Shown piece after piece: positions 42,266-51,286 of a stretch of 64,000 nucleotides of DNA. Source of the stretch: Paenibacillus_AR sp051594765 (lineage in GTDB: Bacteria; Bacillota; Bacilli; Paenibacillales; NBRC-103111); the NCBI RefSeq assembly GCF_051594765.1, contig NZ_JBPPGJ010000013.1:1-64000 (forward strand), read 5' to 3'. The number at the start of each line of letters is the position of its first letter. Within the stretch, counting starts at the first letter, position 1. Both the position numbers and the translations under genes were made by a program. The notes beneath the pieces were generated by a model, which saw only the letters and a list, made by a program, of their open reading frames with translations, was not told the origin of the DNA and made no database searches.

Positions 42266-42298
42266 AAAGAAGAGCGGCCCGCTGGGCCGCTCTTCTTC
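42266..42298. terminator. Bidirectional terminator
   Basis: AAGAAGAGCGGCCC and GGGCCGCTCTTCTT pair perfectly around GCT at the 3' end of purT. Confidence 0.87.
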
Positions 42299-43485
42299 TA
42301 TTCCTCATCTCCGTACACGATAGACAGCCGCTCCGCCGCTTCCTTCGCCTGCTTCCGCGCCTGCTCCACCGTCTCGGCGCTGCTGAGCGCCACTGCCATC
42401 CTCCGGCCGATCTTGGTCTCCGGTTTGCCGAATACCCGGACCTGGGTGTGGGGAACCTCGAGAGCCGCCGCCACACCTTCGATCCGGTAATCCTTCCTTG
42501 CTTCCCATGCCTTCAGTGTATGGGAGGCACCGGGAGTCAGGAGCCGGACGGCGGGAATCGGGAAGCCCAGAATGGCCCGGACATGTAGGGCAAATTCGGA
42601 CAAATCCTGCGTCGCCATGGTCACCATGCCGGTGTCGTGGGGACGGGGGGATACCTCGCTGAAGATGACCTTGTCCTTCCCGAGGAAGAGCTCCACTCCG
42701 TACAGCCCGTAGCCGCCCAACGCGTCCGTAACCTTGCGGGCGATCTCCTGCGCTTCCCGGATCTGCTCCGTCGTCATCGGATGGGGCTGCCAGGATTCAA
42801 TGTAGTCCCCTTCCTTCTGGATATGGCCGACCGGCGCACAGAAGGCCGTACCGGAGACGGAGCGGACGGTCAGAAGGGTAATCTCCGATTCGAAGGAGAT
42901 GAACTCTTCCACGATGACGCGCGTCTTCTTGGCCCGTCCGCCCTCCATGGCAGCATTCCAACTGATTTCCACCCCTTCGGGGGTGCGGCACACCGTCTGC
43001 CCTTTCCCCGAGGAGCTCATGATCGGCTTGATCACACAGGGAGTGCCTACGGTCTTCACGGCCTCCTTCAGCTCGTCCAGACTGTCCGCAAAAGCGTAGC
43101 GGGCCGTTGGAAGCCCCAACGTCTCGGAAGCGAGGCGGCGGATCCCTTCCCGGTCCATAGTCAGCCGGGAGGCCCCAGCCGTCGGGATCACCCGGTACCC
43201 TTCCTGCTCCAGCTTCACCAGTTCATCGGTAGCAATGGCTTCGATCTCCGGAACGATCAGCTCCGGCTTCTCCCGCTCGATCAGCTCCCGCAGAGCTCGA
43301 CCGTCCAGCATGTCGATGCAGTAGCTCCGGTGGGCCACCTGCATGGCGGGGGCATCCGAATAGCGGTCCACCGCAACGGTTTCGATCCCCAGCCGCTGCG
43401 CTTCCAGCACCACTTCCTTGCCGAGCTCGCCTGAGCCGAGCAGCATGATTTTACGAGCATGGGGGGATAATGGGGCACCGTACAA
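42298..43485 (-). CDS. purT: Formate-dependent phosphoribosylglycinamide formyltransferase
   Basis: The 395-residue ATP-grasp enzyme forms formyl-GAR from GAR, formate and ATP in purine synthesis, a folate-free route. Visible are IMLLGSGELGKEVVLEAQRLG, VDRYSDAPAMQVAHRSYCIDM, VIKPIMSSSGKGQTV (ATP loop), and FSEVSPRPHDTGMVT. The start is TTG at 43485, seven bases after AAGGAGAGG, giving the expected MYGAPLSP N-terminus. It stands alone, not in a pur operon. No purine riboswitch or clear PurR box is seen upstream. Confidence 0.93.
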   Translation of the reverse strand: MYGAPLSPHARKIMLLGSGELGKEVVLEAQRLGIETVAVDRYSDAPAMQVAHRSYCIDMLDGRALRELIEREKPELIVPEIEAIATDELVKLEQEGYRVIPTAGASRLTMDREGIRRLASETLGLPTARYAFADSLDELKEAVKTVGTPCVIKPIMSSSGKGQTVCRTPEGVEISWNAAMEGGRAKKTRVIVEEFISFESEITLLTVRSVSGTAFCAPVGHIQKEGDYIESWQPHPMTTEQIREAQEIARKVTDALGGYGLYGVELFLGKDKVIFSEVSPRPHDTGMVTMATQDLSEFALHVRAILGFPIPAVRLLTPGASHTLKAWEARKDYRIEGVAAALEVPHTQVRVFGKPETKIGRRMAVALSSAETVEQARKQAKEAAERLSIVYGDEE

Positions 43486-43601
43486 GATGGATCCTCTCCT
43501 TATTGGGCTTGTTTTCCCCATTGTGACGAAAAATGGGAGCTTTTGCAAGATACCGGCAAAGTGCTGGATGAAATCCATTCTCATTTGTCATCAAACGGAC
43601 A

Positions 43602-43631
43602 TTGACACAGCCGTTAATGGAACTCTACACT
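43602..43631 (+). promoter_or_regulatory. Sigma-A type promoter of the CDF transporter
   Basis: TTGACA (43602-43607), 18-bp spacer, TACACT (43626-43631), 53 bp before the ATG. Confidence 0.65.
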
Positions 43632-43684
43632 TAGGGACATATGATGTTACGGAATAGAATAAAACCCTTGCATACGGAGGAACT

Positions 43685-44698
43685 ATGAGCGGAACCCATT
43701 CCCACAGCGGTCATGCCGCGGAAACCGGCAGCCGGCACGACCATGACCATGACCATGACCATGACCATGACCACGATCACGACCATGAGCATGGTCACAA
43801 GCACCACCATGGGCACCACCATCATCATCATCACGGCAACAAGAACGGCCTCGCCATCGCCTTGACGATTACCGCAGGCATCATGCTGCTGGAGTTCATC
43901 GGCGGGCTGTGGACCAACAGTCTGGCCCTGCTGTCCGACTCCGGGCACATGCTCAGCGATACGGCTGCACTGGTGCTGAGCCTGGTGGCCTTGAAGATCT
44001 CCCAGCGTCCGGCCAGCCGATCCAAGACCTTCGGCTACCAGCGGTTCGAGGTCATCGCCGCGCTCCTGAACGGACTCACCCTCTTCCTGATCTGCGGCTG
44101 GATCCTCTGGGAGGCAGTCGAGCGCTTCCGTCATCCGCCGGAGGTGGCCAGCGGCCCCATGATGGGCATTGCCGCCATCGGCTTCCTGGCCAACGCTGCC
44201 AGCGCCTGGGCGCTGCACCGGAACAGCGACATCAACGGAAACATCAATGTGCGCAGCGCCTACCTCCACATCTTGGGCGATGCGCTGGGCTCTCTTGGCG
44301 CCTTGGCCGCCGGCGGGCTGATGCTGCGCTTCGGCTGGTACGTGGCCGATCCGATCATCAGCGTGCTGGTGGCGGCCCTGATCCTGAAGGGCGCCTGGAG
44401 CGTTATGTCCCATTCCCTGCACATCCTGATGGAGGGGGCTCCACACGAGATCAACGGCGCCGCGGTGCAGGAGGAGCTCTTGAAGCTGAACGGTGTAGAA
44501 GAAGTCCACGAGCTTCATCTGTGGACCGTCACCTCGGGACACCATCAATTTACCTGCCACCTGGTCCTGGCGGAGGGCGCTGACGATCAGCAGGTGCTTC
44601 AGACCGCTGTGAATATGCTGGAGCACAAATTCGACCTGGATGACGCCACCATCCAACTGGAGAGAGCCGGCTTCCGGCATCCGGAACATGACGAATAA
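43685..44698 (+). CDS. Cation diffusion facilitator, zinc/cobalt efflux type (CzcD-like)
   Basis: The 337-residue inner-membrane antiporter has six membrane segments and the metal-site pairs LSDSGHMLSD (segment 2) and HILGDALGS (segment 5), typical of zinc-type CDF proteins, plus a cytoplasmic C-terminal domain (VEEVHELHLWTVTSGHH). The first 50 residues are a His/Asp-rich metal-binding tail with a (HD)n run followed by a seven-His cluster; the DNA there is a repeated GACCAT hexamer. The ATG follows GGAGG. Expected role: export of excess zinc or similar divalent metal. Confidence 0.92.
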   Translation: MSGTHSHSGHAAETGSRHDHDHDHDHDHDHDHDHEHGHKHHHGHHHHHHHGNKNGLAIALTITAGIMLLEFIGGLWTNSLALLSDSGHMLSDTAALVLSLVALKISQRPASRSKTFGYQRFEVIAALLNGLTLFLICGWILWEAVERFRHPPEVASGPMMGIAAIGFLANAASAWALHRNSDINGNINVRSAYLHILGDALGSLGALAAGGLMLRFGWYVADPIISVLVAALILKGAWSVMSHSLHILMEGAPHEINGAAVQEELLKLNGVEEVHELHLWTVTSGHHQFTCHLVLAEGADDQQVLQTAVNMLEHKFDLDDATIQLERAGFRHPEHDE

Positions 44699-44754
44699 CC
44701 CCAAAAAAGGAGCAGGCTCCGGAATAATCCGGATGCCTGCTCCTTTTTTGGGGT
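44697..44754. terminator. Very strong bidirectional terminator
   Basis: CCCCAAAAAAGGAGCAGGC (44699-44717) pairs with 44735-44753, with TCCGG/CCGGA at the tip. It ends both the CDF gene and the rha operon. Confidence 0.92.
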
Positions 44755-44762
44755 TTGGGGGA

Positions 44763-45527
44763 TCAGCCGTTCAGCTGAGTCACTTCGATCTTCCGGTCCC
44801 GCAGCTGGCGGATCATTTCCTTGTCGCTTCGGGCGTCCGTGACCAGATGATGGATCTCCTTCCAATCGGCCACATGGGTGAAGGACCGGACGCCGAATTT
44901 GCTGTAGTCGGCCAAGAGGTACACCCGGTCGGATTGCCGGATCATCCTCCGCTTGACCAATGCCTGCAGCTCGTTAGGCTCCGTCACGCCCCGTTCCAGA
45001 TGCAGCCCCTTGCAGGAGAGGAACAATTTGTCCACATGATAGGTTTCCAGAGAACGCTCCGTCAGCGGGCCGACGAAAGACATGGAGTTCGGAACGAGGA
45101 TCCCTCCGGTGGAGATCACCTGGATCTTCTCCTTGGAGGCCAGCTCCAAGGAAACCTTCATAGAGTTCGTCAGCACGGTCAGGGGCTGGTCCGGCATGAG
45201 CCGGGCCATCCACCAGGCCGAGGTGCTGGCATCCAGCATCACCCGGTCGCCGGGCTCAATAAGTCCGACAGCGGCCATGGCGATCTGCTTCTTCTCCTCC
45301 ACGTTGGTGATCTCTCTCTCGGAATAAGGAACCTCCTGCTGGGTGTCCTGCACGCTGACCGCACCGCCATGGCTCCGCATGAGCTTGCCCTCAGACTCCA
45401 GCTTGTCGAGGTCCTTGCGGATCGTCTCCTCCGTCACTCCGCACAAATCGCTGAGCTCCGTTACCCGTATACTGCCCCGTTCGTTGACGAGCTGTACGAT
45501 TTTTTGCAGTCGTTCGGCCACCAGCAT
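44763..45527 (-). CDS. rhaR: DeoR family repressor of the rhamnose operon
   Basis: The 254-residue protein has the DeoR helix-turn-helix (RLQKIVQLVNERGSIRVTELSDLCGVTEETIRKDLDKLESEGKL, here summarised as residues 6-50) and a C-terminal sugar-phosphate sensor of the ribose-isomerase-like fold (DASTSAWWMARLM, VISTGGILVPNSMSFVGP). It is the third gene of rhaEW-rhaB-rhaR; in Bacillus subtilis the matching gene represses rhaEW-rhaRBMA. It likely binds the paired repeats over the rhaEW promoter and releases with rhamnulose 1-phosphate. Confidence 0.85.
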   Translation of the reverse strand: MLVAERLQKIVQLVNERGSIRVTELSDLCGVTEETIRKDLDKLESEGKLMRSHGGAVSVQDTQQEVPYSEREITNVEEKKQIAMAAVGLIEPGDRVMLDASTSAWWMARLMPDQPLTVLTNSMKVSLELASKEKIQVISTGGILVPNSMSFVGPLTERSLETYHVDKLFLSCKGLHLERGVTEPNELQALVKRRMIRQSDRVYLLADYSKFGVRSFTHVADWKEIHHLVTDARSDKEMIRQLRDRKIEVTQLNG

Positions 45528-45594
45528 ACTTCCTTGCCTCCCTTATGGTTCCGAGTCATCCGCTCCGGGGACCCGGATTCGTCGGGTCCGTCGC

Positions 45595-47112
45595 TTACTT
45601 ACCGGGCATGATGCTCATCTTCGTGATGCTCAAGTACCGTTCGAACGCTTCATCCCACACCTCTGGCTGCTCCGGCTCGTAGATATCCAGGGGATAGCTT
45701 CGCTTGATCAAACCGCGGGCCTCCGTCATGTCGGCCACCTCGCCCAAGGCGATAAGCTGAGCCGCCATGTTGCCCAAGGAGCTGGCCTCCACCGGCCCCG
45801 CCCATACGGGACGTCCGATGGCGGAAGCGGTCATCCGGCAGAGGAACTTGTTCTGAATACCGCCGCCCATCATATGGAGGCCGCCGTAAGTGTTGCCGGT
45901 CAGTGCCTCCAGACGTGCCAGCACCAAGCGGTACTGCATGGCCAAGCTCTCATAGATGCAGCGGGTAATCTCGCCTTCCGTCTCCGGAACCGGCTGACCG
46001 GTCTCCCGGCAGTAGCGGCGGATCCGGTCCGGCATGCCGCCCGGCGGCAGGAACAGGAGATCGTCCGGATCGATGAAGGAACGGAAGGCCGGTGCCTCCT
46101 CCGCCAGCTTCACCAGCTCGGCGAAGGAGCGGGGCGTAACGGATTGATCCCATTCCCGCTTACATTCTTGAATGAGCCACAGGCCCATGATGTTCTTAAG
46201 CGTACGGGCCGTTCCACCCATGCCGCCTTCATTGGAGAAGCCCAGAGCCAGAGCGGCCGGATCCAGCACCGGATCCGCCAGCTCCGTACCGAGCAGCGAC
46301 CAGGTGCCGCAGATGAGATACGCCAAGGGTTTGCCGTCCGTGGAAGGCACGGATACGACGGCGGCGCCCGTGTCGTGCTCCGGCACGGCAACCGCACGGA
46401 TCGGAGGCAGCTTCAGCTCGGCGCATACCTCGTCCGAGAGGGCGCCTACGACGGTGCCCGGCATGACGACCGGCTTCAGAATGTCCGCCGGAATGCCCAG
46501 CTCCGACAGCAGCTCCTCATGCCACTCCTGCTTGCCGGCATGCAGCAGTTGGGACGTGGAAGCGATGGTGTACTCGCTCTGCTTGACCCCGGTCAGGAGA
46601 TAGAGCAGGAGATCGGGGATGAACAGAAGCTCCTTCGCATGCTTCAAGGACACGGATCCGCTCTCCGCCGCAGCGTGCAGCTGCATGACGGTATTGAAGA
46701 CCAGCGGCTGAAGTCCGGTTTCCGTGAACAGTCTGTCTTGCCCTATTATACCATGGACCTTCGCCACTGTGTCATGAGTCCGGCCGTCACGGTAATGGTA
46801 CGGGTTGCCCAGAAGCTCCCCGTCCTCTCCCAGAAGACCGTAGTCGACGCCCCAGGTGTCGATACCGAAGCTCTCGATGTCCCGCCCCTCCGACGCCTTG
46901 CGGAAGCCGGTCTTCATCTCGTGCAGGAGACGAAGAATGTCCCAGTACAGGTGCCCGCCCGCTTGAACCGGCTCATTGGGGAACCGGTGAACCTCCTCAA
47001 TCCGGAGAACGGGTCCTTCCGGAGCCGTACGGTCCAGGGTTCCCACCATGGCTCTTCCGCTGCTGGCGCCCAAATCAAATGCTAATACGTGAATAATCGG
47101 TTTCGTTGACAT
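45595..47112 (-). CDS. rhaB: Rhamnulokinase
   Basis: The 505-residue FGGY-type kinase phosphorylates L-rhamnulose. Signatures: phosphate loop VLAFDLGASSGRAMVG near residue 9, FGIDTWGVDYGLL near 82, and the C-terminal GNTYGGLHMMGGGIQNKFLCRM near 402. The ATG has only a poor ribosome site, so it may rely on coupling from upstream. It lies between rhaEW and rhaR. Confidence 0.93.
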   Translation of the reverse strand: MSTKPIIHVLAFDLGASSGRAMVGTLDRTAPEGPVLRIEEVHRFPNEPVQAGGHLYWDILRLLHEMKTGFRKASEGRDIESFGIDTWGVDYGLLGEDGELLGNPYHYRDGRTHDTVAKVHGIIGQDRLFTETGLQPLVFNTVMQLHAAAESGSVSLKHAKELLFIPDLLLYLLTGVKQSEYTIASTSQLLHAGKQEWHEELLSELGIPADILKPVVMPGTVVGALSDEVCAELKLPPIRAVAVPEHDTGAAVVSVPSTDGKPLAYLICGTWSLLGTELADPVLDPAALALGFSNEGGMGGTARTLKNIMGLWLIQECKREWDQSVTPRSFAELVKLAEEAPAFRSFIDPDDLLFLPPGGMPDRIRRYCRETGQPVPETEGEITRCIYESLAMQYRLVLARLEALTGNTYGGLHMMGGGIQNKFLCRMTASAIGRPVWAGPVEASSLGNMAAQLIALGEVADMTEARGLIKRSYPLDIYEPEQPEVWDEAFERYLSITKMSIMPGK

Positions 47113-47142
47113 CTTCAGCTCGCACCGCCTTTTTGCGGCAAA

Positions 47143-47178
47143 GGGCTGACGTACGTCCGAAGGACGTCCCGCCAGCCC
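47143..47178 (-). other. Intercistronic hairpin between rhaEW and rhaB
   Basis: Minus strand GGGCTG/CAGCCC outer stem with an inner GGACGTCC-TTC-GGACGT stem; only three T follow, so it is more likely an RNA-processing or partial-termination site than a full terminator. Confidence 0.5.
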
Positions 47179-47214
47179 ATGCCTCTATTATGAGTGGTTC
47201 CGCTGCAAGGTCAA

Positions 47215-49284
47215 TTACCGGGTAAATGCCGCAGGTACGCCGCCGTCGACCGTAATCATGCAGCCGGTGGTCTTGGCTGCCTTGGACGAGGCCAGGAAGG
47301 CGACGGATTCTGCGATATCGCTCGGATAAATGTTCACGAGCAGCGTCGTACGCTTTCTGTAATATTCTTCGAGCTGGTCGGGAGCAATGCCGTAAGCCGC
47401 CGCCCGCTCTTCGCGCCAGCGGGAGTTCCAGATGGCCGAGCCCTGCAGGATGGCGTCCGGCAGCACGGAGTTGACGCGGATGCCGTACTCGCCGCCTTCT
47501 GCGGCGATGCAGCGGGCCAGGTGAACCTCGGCCGCCTTCGCCGTGCTGTAGGCGGAAGCGTTTTTGCCGGCGTAGACGGAGTTCTTGGAGCCTACGAACA
47601 CCATGCTGCCGCCCGTCGCCTGCTGCTTCATCAGCTTGAAGGCCTCGCGGGCCACCAGGAAGTAGCCGGTGGACAGCACGTTCATGTTCAGGTTCCACTC
47701 GCTCAAGGACGTCTCATCGAAGGGGCTGGAGGTGGCGAGACCCGCGTTGTTCACGACGATATCCACGCCGCCGTATGCCAATGCCGTTGCAGCGTAGGCT
47801 GCCAGCACATCCTCTTCCTTGGTCACGTCCATCTTCACGGCGACGGCGCGGCCTTCACCGGCTTGGGCGTTAAGCTCGTCGGCTACCTTCTGCGCCCCCT
47901 CCAGGTTCAGGTCGGCCAGCACCACGTGGGCCCCTTCCTTGATCAGACGGCGTGCCGTCTCGCTGCCGATGCCGCCTGCGCCGCCGGTGATGAACGCCAC
48001 TTGACGGGAGAATTCGGCTTCGGCCGGAGCCAGCGTCAGCTTATACAGCTCCAGCGGCCAGTACTCCACGTTGTAGGATTCGTTCTCGGACAGCGATACG
48101 AAGCGTCCCAAGGCCGTTGCCCCCCGCATCACGGAGATGGCCCGGTGGTACAAGGCGCCGCTGACTTGAGCCATGGACCAGCTCTTGCCGGTGTTGACCA
48201 TGCCCACGCCAGGAATGAGGATGACCCGGGGAGCCGGCTCGAACATCTTGTCGCCTTCGTGCTTGTTGCGCTCGAAGTATGCTTTGTATTCTTCCTTATA
48301 TTGGGCGATTCCTTCCTTCAGGGCTGCCTTCAGCGCATCCATATCGCCGGTGGAAGGATCCCACTTGACGAACAGCGGCTTCATCTTAGTATGCACCAGA
48401 TGGTCCGGACAGGCGGCGCCGACCTGAGACAGGTCCAGCGCGTCCGCACTGTTTACGAACTGCAGGATGTCCTCTGCGTCATCGAAGGTCAGAATCATTT
48501 TCTTGGAGTCGGTTACGGCGCCCCGGATGACGGGCATGACCTGTGCGGCCACTTCCTTGCGCTTATCCGCAGACAGGGCTTCGGTTACCGCACCGCCGAA
48601 CAGCTTGGTCTGCTGCACCCGCGCTTCGATGAAGCTCTCCGCCTCTTGGATGATGGCCAGCGTCTTATGGTAGCTCTCCTCGGAGGTTTCGCCCCATGTG
48701 ACGAGACCGTGCTTCTCCATCAGGACCAGCTCAGCCTTCGGATTCGCAAGCACCCCTTGGGCGATCATACGGGACAAGGTGAACCCGGGACGGATGTAGG
48801 GCACCCACACGAAGCGGTCGCCATAGATCTCCTTCGCCAGCTCCTTGCCGTTATCGGCGCAGCAGAGACCGATGATGGCGTCCGGATGGGTATGGTCCAC
48901 ATGCTTGAACGGCAGGAAGGCATGCAGCAGCGTCTCGATGGATGCGCGGGGATGCTTCGGATCGATCATACAGTTGGCCAGATAGGCCACCATCTCTTCG
49001 TCGCTCATCTCTTCCCGCTCGAACAACGGTCCGATGTCGTCCAGACGAAGCCCGGTGAAGTGCTGGGCCTTCATGGTCGCCAGATCGGAACCGCTTCCTT
49101 TTACATACATGACTTCCACCGGCCGTCCGCGAAAATCCTGAACGGTCGTCTTCATGGACGTATTGCCGCCGCCCCAGTTGGCTACGCTCCGGTCGGAGCC
49201 CAACAAATTCGAGCGGTAAACCAATTCCTCCAAGCCCTTCTTCAACTCGGATGCCGATTCCTTGCTCCAACGATTCGCAACCAT
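47215..49284 (-). CDS. rhaEW: Bifunctional rhamnulose-1-phosphate aldolase / lactaldehyde dehydrogenase
   Basis: The 689-residue protein joins a class II aldolase domain (residues about 1-340; NWGGGNTSMK, HVDHTHPDAIIGL with zinc histidines, LMEKHGLVTWGE) to a short-chain dehydrogenase (about 430-689; FITGGAGGIGSETARRL nucleotide loop, catalytic YSTAKAAE). The aldolase cleaves rhamnulose 1-phosphate to DHAP and lactaldehyde, and the second half oxidises the lactaldehyde. The ATG follows AAGGGAGG. First gene of the rha operon; the isomerase rhaA and mutarotase rhaM are not in the window. Confidence 0.94.
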   Translation of the reverse strand: MVANRWSKESASELKKGLEELVYRSNLLGSDRSVANWGGGNTSMKTTVQDFRGRPVEVMYVKGSGSDLATMKAQHFTGLRLDDIGPLFEREEMSDEEMVAYLANCMIDPKHPRASIETLLHAFLPFKHVDHTHPDAIIGLCCADNGKELAKEIYGDRFVWVPYIRPGFTLSRMIAQGVLANPKAELVLMEKHGLVTWGETSEESYHKTLAIIQEAESFIEARVQQTKLFGGAVTEALSADKRKEVAAQVMPVIRGAVTDSKKMILTFDDAEDILQFVNSADALDLSQVGAACPDHLVHTKMKPLFVKWDPSTGDMDALKAALKEGIAQYKEEYKAYFERNKHEGDKMFEPAPRVILIPGVGMVNTGKSWSMAQVSGALYHRAISVMRGATALGRFVSLSENESYNVEYWPLELYKLTLAPAEAEFSRQVAFITGGAGGIGSETARRLIKEGAHVVLADLNLEGAQKVADELNAQAGEGRAVAVKMDVTKEEDVLAAYAATALAYGGVDIVVNNAGLATSSPFDETSLSEWNLNMNVLSTGYFLVAREAFKLMKQQATGGSMVFVGSKNSVYAGKNASAYSTAKAAEVHLARCIAAEGGEYGIRVNSVLPDAILQGSAIWNSRWREERAAAYGIAPDQLEEYYRKRTTLLVNIYPSDIAESVAFLASSKAAKTTGCMITVDGGVPAAFTR

Positions 49285-49337
49285 ACTATAATGCCTCCCT
49301 TAATCGTACCCCCACGGGGAAATGATTTCACGAGATC

Positions 49338-49391
49338 ATTGTAGCATGGTTTTGTTTTCTTTTGAATAATTATTTTTACGTTTGAATAATT
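49338..49391 (-). promoter_or_regulatory. rhaEW promoter with paired direct repeats (putative RhaR operator)
   Basis: On the minus strand -10 TACAAT (49338-49343) and -35 TTCAAA (49361-49366) are 17 bp apart. The word TTTGAATAATT (plus strand) occurs at 49361-49371 and 49381-49391, exactly 20 bp apart, and the first copy covers the -35. DeoR-type repressors often bind such repeats. The remaining gap to the hydrolase gene (49392-49673) is AT-rich, with a TATAAT at 49601-49606 as a likely -10 for the plus-strand gene. Confidence 0.6.
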
Positions 49392-49673
49392 TTATTTTCC
49401 CAAAAAATAACGGGAGTTTGTGCTTTTTTTCACCTCCAAATCTTTGTTTGCCTTTATTATATCACCCGTTTATTTTTGTTTCTGTAGATAAGATGTGAAT
49501 ATCCGATACGGAGTCCCAAACCGAATCAGTTTTTATCGAGTGTGTGAAATCGTATAAGATTTCGGTTTAAATCCTCGCATTATATCGTCATTTTTAAAAG
49601 TATAATACCATTTTGAAGGCTCCGGTTTTAGTGTCTTGTTGGCCTAGTGAAAATCAGAAAGGTTGATCGTTCT

Positions 49674-51212
49674 ATGATCTTACACCCAGAAGAGTTTAGA
49701 AGACACTTCGATACTTTTAACAAGCATGACGAAGAAACCGTAATCCAGCATATTGATAATGCCACAGCCTGGGATTGGATGCGCGATCAGATTCCTCTAT
49801 TCCATTGTCCTGACAGCTGTCTGGAGGAAACGTATTATTTCCGCTGGTGGTTGTACCGCAAACATCTGAAACAGACTCCTGACGGATTCGTGGTCACGGA
49901 GTTTCATCCATCCGTCCCTTGGGCGGGCAAGCATAACACGATCAACTGCGCTGTTGGGCATCATTTAAATGAAGGCCGCTGGTTGAGAAACCGTCAGGAT
50001 TATCTCAAGGATTATATTCTGTTTTGGTTCAGACGAAACGGAAGCCTCCGCTCTTATAGCTGTTGGATCGCAGATGCCGTATGGAATTACTGCAAAGTAG
50101 ACGGTGACTTCCAGCTTGCCATAGATTTACTGCCGGATATGATCGCCAACTATACGGAATGGGAAAAAAGCCACCAGAACCCAAGCGGTCTATTCTGGTC
50201 CCATGACGACCGCGACGCGATGGAGATATCCATCAGCGGTTCAGGACTCCGACCCACTCTGAATTCTTATATGTACGCCGATGCAATAGCGATTGCCAAC
50301 ATCGCACGCCTGGCTGGGGACATCGAGTCGGAAGGGCGGTTTCGGGATAAAGCGAATCGGATAAAACAACTGGTCCAAGAATATTTATGGGACGACCAGG
50401 CACAGTTTTTCAAAGTCATCCCTCTGAAGACCGCTGCAGACCAAGTGGAACAATGGGAATTTCACAACATGGACCCCGCTCACAATGTGCGCGAGCAGCT
50501 TGGATATATCCCTTGGGCCTTCCACCTTCCCGACGCAGGTTATGAGCAAGCATGGGCGCAGCTCATGGATCCTGCCGGATTCTATGCGCCGTTCGGGCCA
50601 ACTACTGCGGAGCAGCGTCATGCCCGATTTATGTTCTCCTATGAGCACGAATGCTTGTGGAATGGTCCATCTTGGCCATTCGCCACATCCCAGACATTGA
50701 CGGCTTTGGCCAACGTACTAAACGATTACGACCAGCAAGTGATCCGGAACGAAGATTACTGGAACATTTTGAGTATCTACGCCCATAGCCATTATCGCAC
50801 GATAGCGGACGGGACACGGGTATCCTGGCTGGACGAAAACTTGGAGCCATATACAGGCGAATGGCTGTCCAGACGGATATTAGAGGCGTGGAACTGGCGT
50901 GAAAGCAAGGGAGGCCGCGAACGAGGCAAGGATTACAACCATTCCACATTCAACGATCTAGTCATTACCGGATTGATCGGCTTCCGTGCAAGAGATGACG
51001 GCGGCTTTGAGGTAAACCCGCTTGTCCCGGATGGGCTGTGGGAATATTTCTGCTTGGACCGTTTGTATTATCGCGGCAAGAACATCACCATTCTCTATGA
51101 TCAATTCGGCCGACAGTACAATAAGGGGGCAGGCTTAGCCGTCTATATCGATGGTGTGAAGGTTTCCTGCTCGGCGGGATTGGGTCGTCTTGTCGTGAAT
51201 GCTATGGAGTGA
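49674..51212 (+). CDS. MGH1/GH63-like glycoside hydrolase
   Basis: The 512-residue cytosolic protein appears to be an (alpha/alpha)6-barrel glycosidase of the MGH1/GH63 type: YYFRWWLYRKHLKQ, WADAVWNY-like helices, GLFWSHDDRDAMEISISG with an acidic candidate, and LWNGPSWPFATSQTLTALANVL. The exact substrate is unknown; context suggests a plant-derived oligosaccharide. The ATG at 49674 follows AGAAAGG; a GTG at 49647 has none. Third-position GC is visibly lower than in the rha genes, which hints at a separate origin. It is divergent from rhaEW. Confidence 0.75.
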   Translation: MILHPEEFRRHFDTFNKHDEETVIQHIDNATAWDWMRDQIPLFHCPDSCLEETYYFRWWLYRKHLKQTPDGFVVTEFHPSVPWAGKHNTINCAVGHHLNEGRWLRNRQDYLKDYILFWFRRNGSLRSYSCWIADAVWNYCKVDGDFQLAIDLLPDMIANYTEWEKSHQNPSGLFWSHDDRDAMEISISGSGLRPTLNSYMYADAIAIANIARLAGDIESEGRFRDKANRIKQLVQEYLWDDQAQFFKVIPLKTAADQVEQWEFHNMDPAHNVREQLGYIPWAFHLPDAGYEQAWAQLMDPAGFYAPFGPTTAEQRHARFMFSYEHECLWNGPSWPFATSQTLTALANVLNDYDQQVIRNEDYWNILSIYAHSHYRTIADGTRVSWLDENLEPYTGEWLSRRILEAWNWRESKGGRERGKDYNHSTFNDLVITGLIGFRARDDGGFEVNPLVPDGLWEYFCLDRLYYRGKNITILYDQFGRQYNKGAGLAVYIDGVKVSCSAGLGRLVVNAME

Positions 51213-51221
51213 TAACGATAG

Positions 51222-51275
51222 AGGGACTCTGTTAAGTGTCGCTAAGTTACGACGACATAACAGAGTCCCTTTAAT
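51222..51275 (+). terminator. Terminator of the MGH1-like gene
   Basis: AGGGACTCTGTTA pairs perfectly with TAACAGAGTCCCT, followed by TTTAAT; the 23-base loop contains GTCG/CGAC. Confidence 0.85.
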
Positions 51276-51286
51276 CGTTTCGTCTC

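Noticed and set aside
43500..43684. Purine riboswitch or PurR box before purT
   Set aside because: No conserved riboswitch core and no clear CCGAAC-type PurBox could be found.
47194..49344. 716-codon plus-strand open frame opposite rhaEW
   Set aside because: Antisense shadow of rhaEW with repeat-like His/Gln/Arg composition and no family match.
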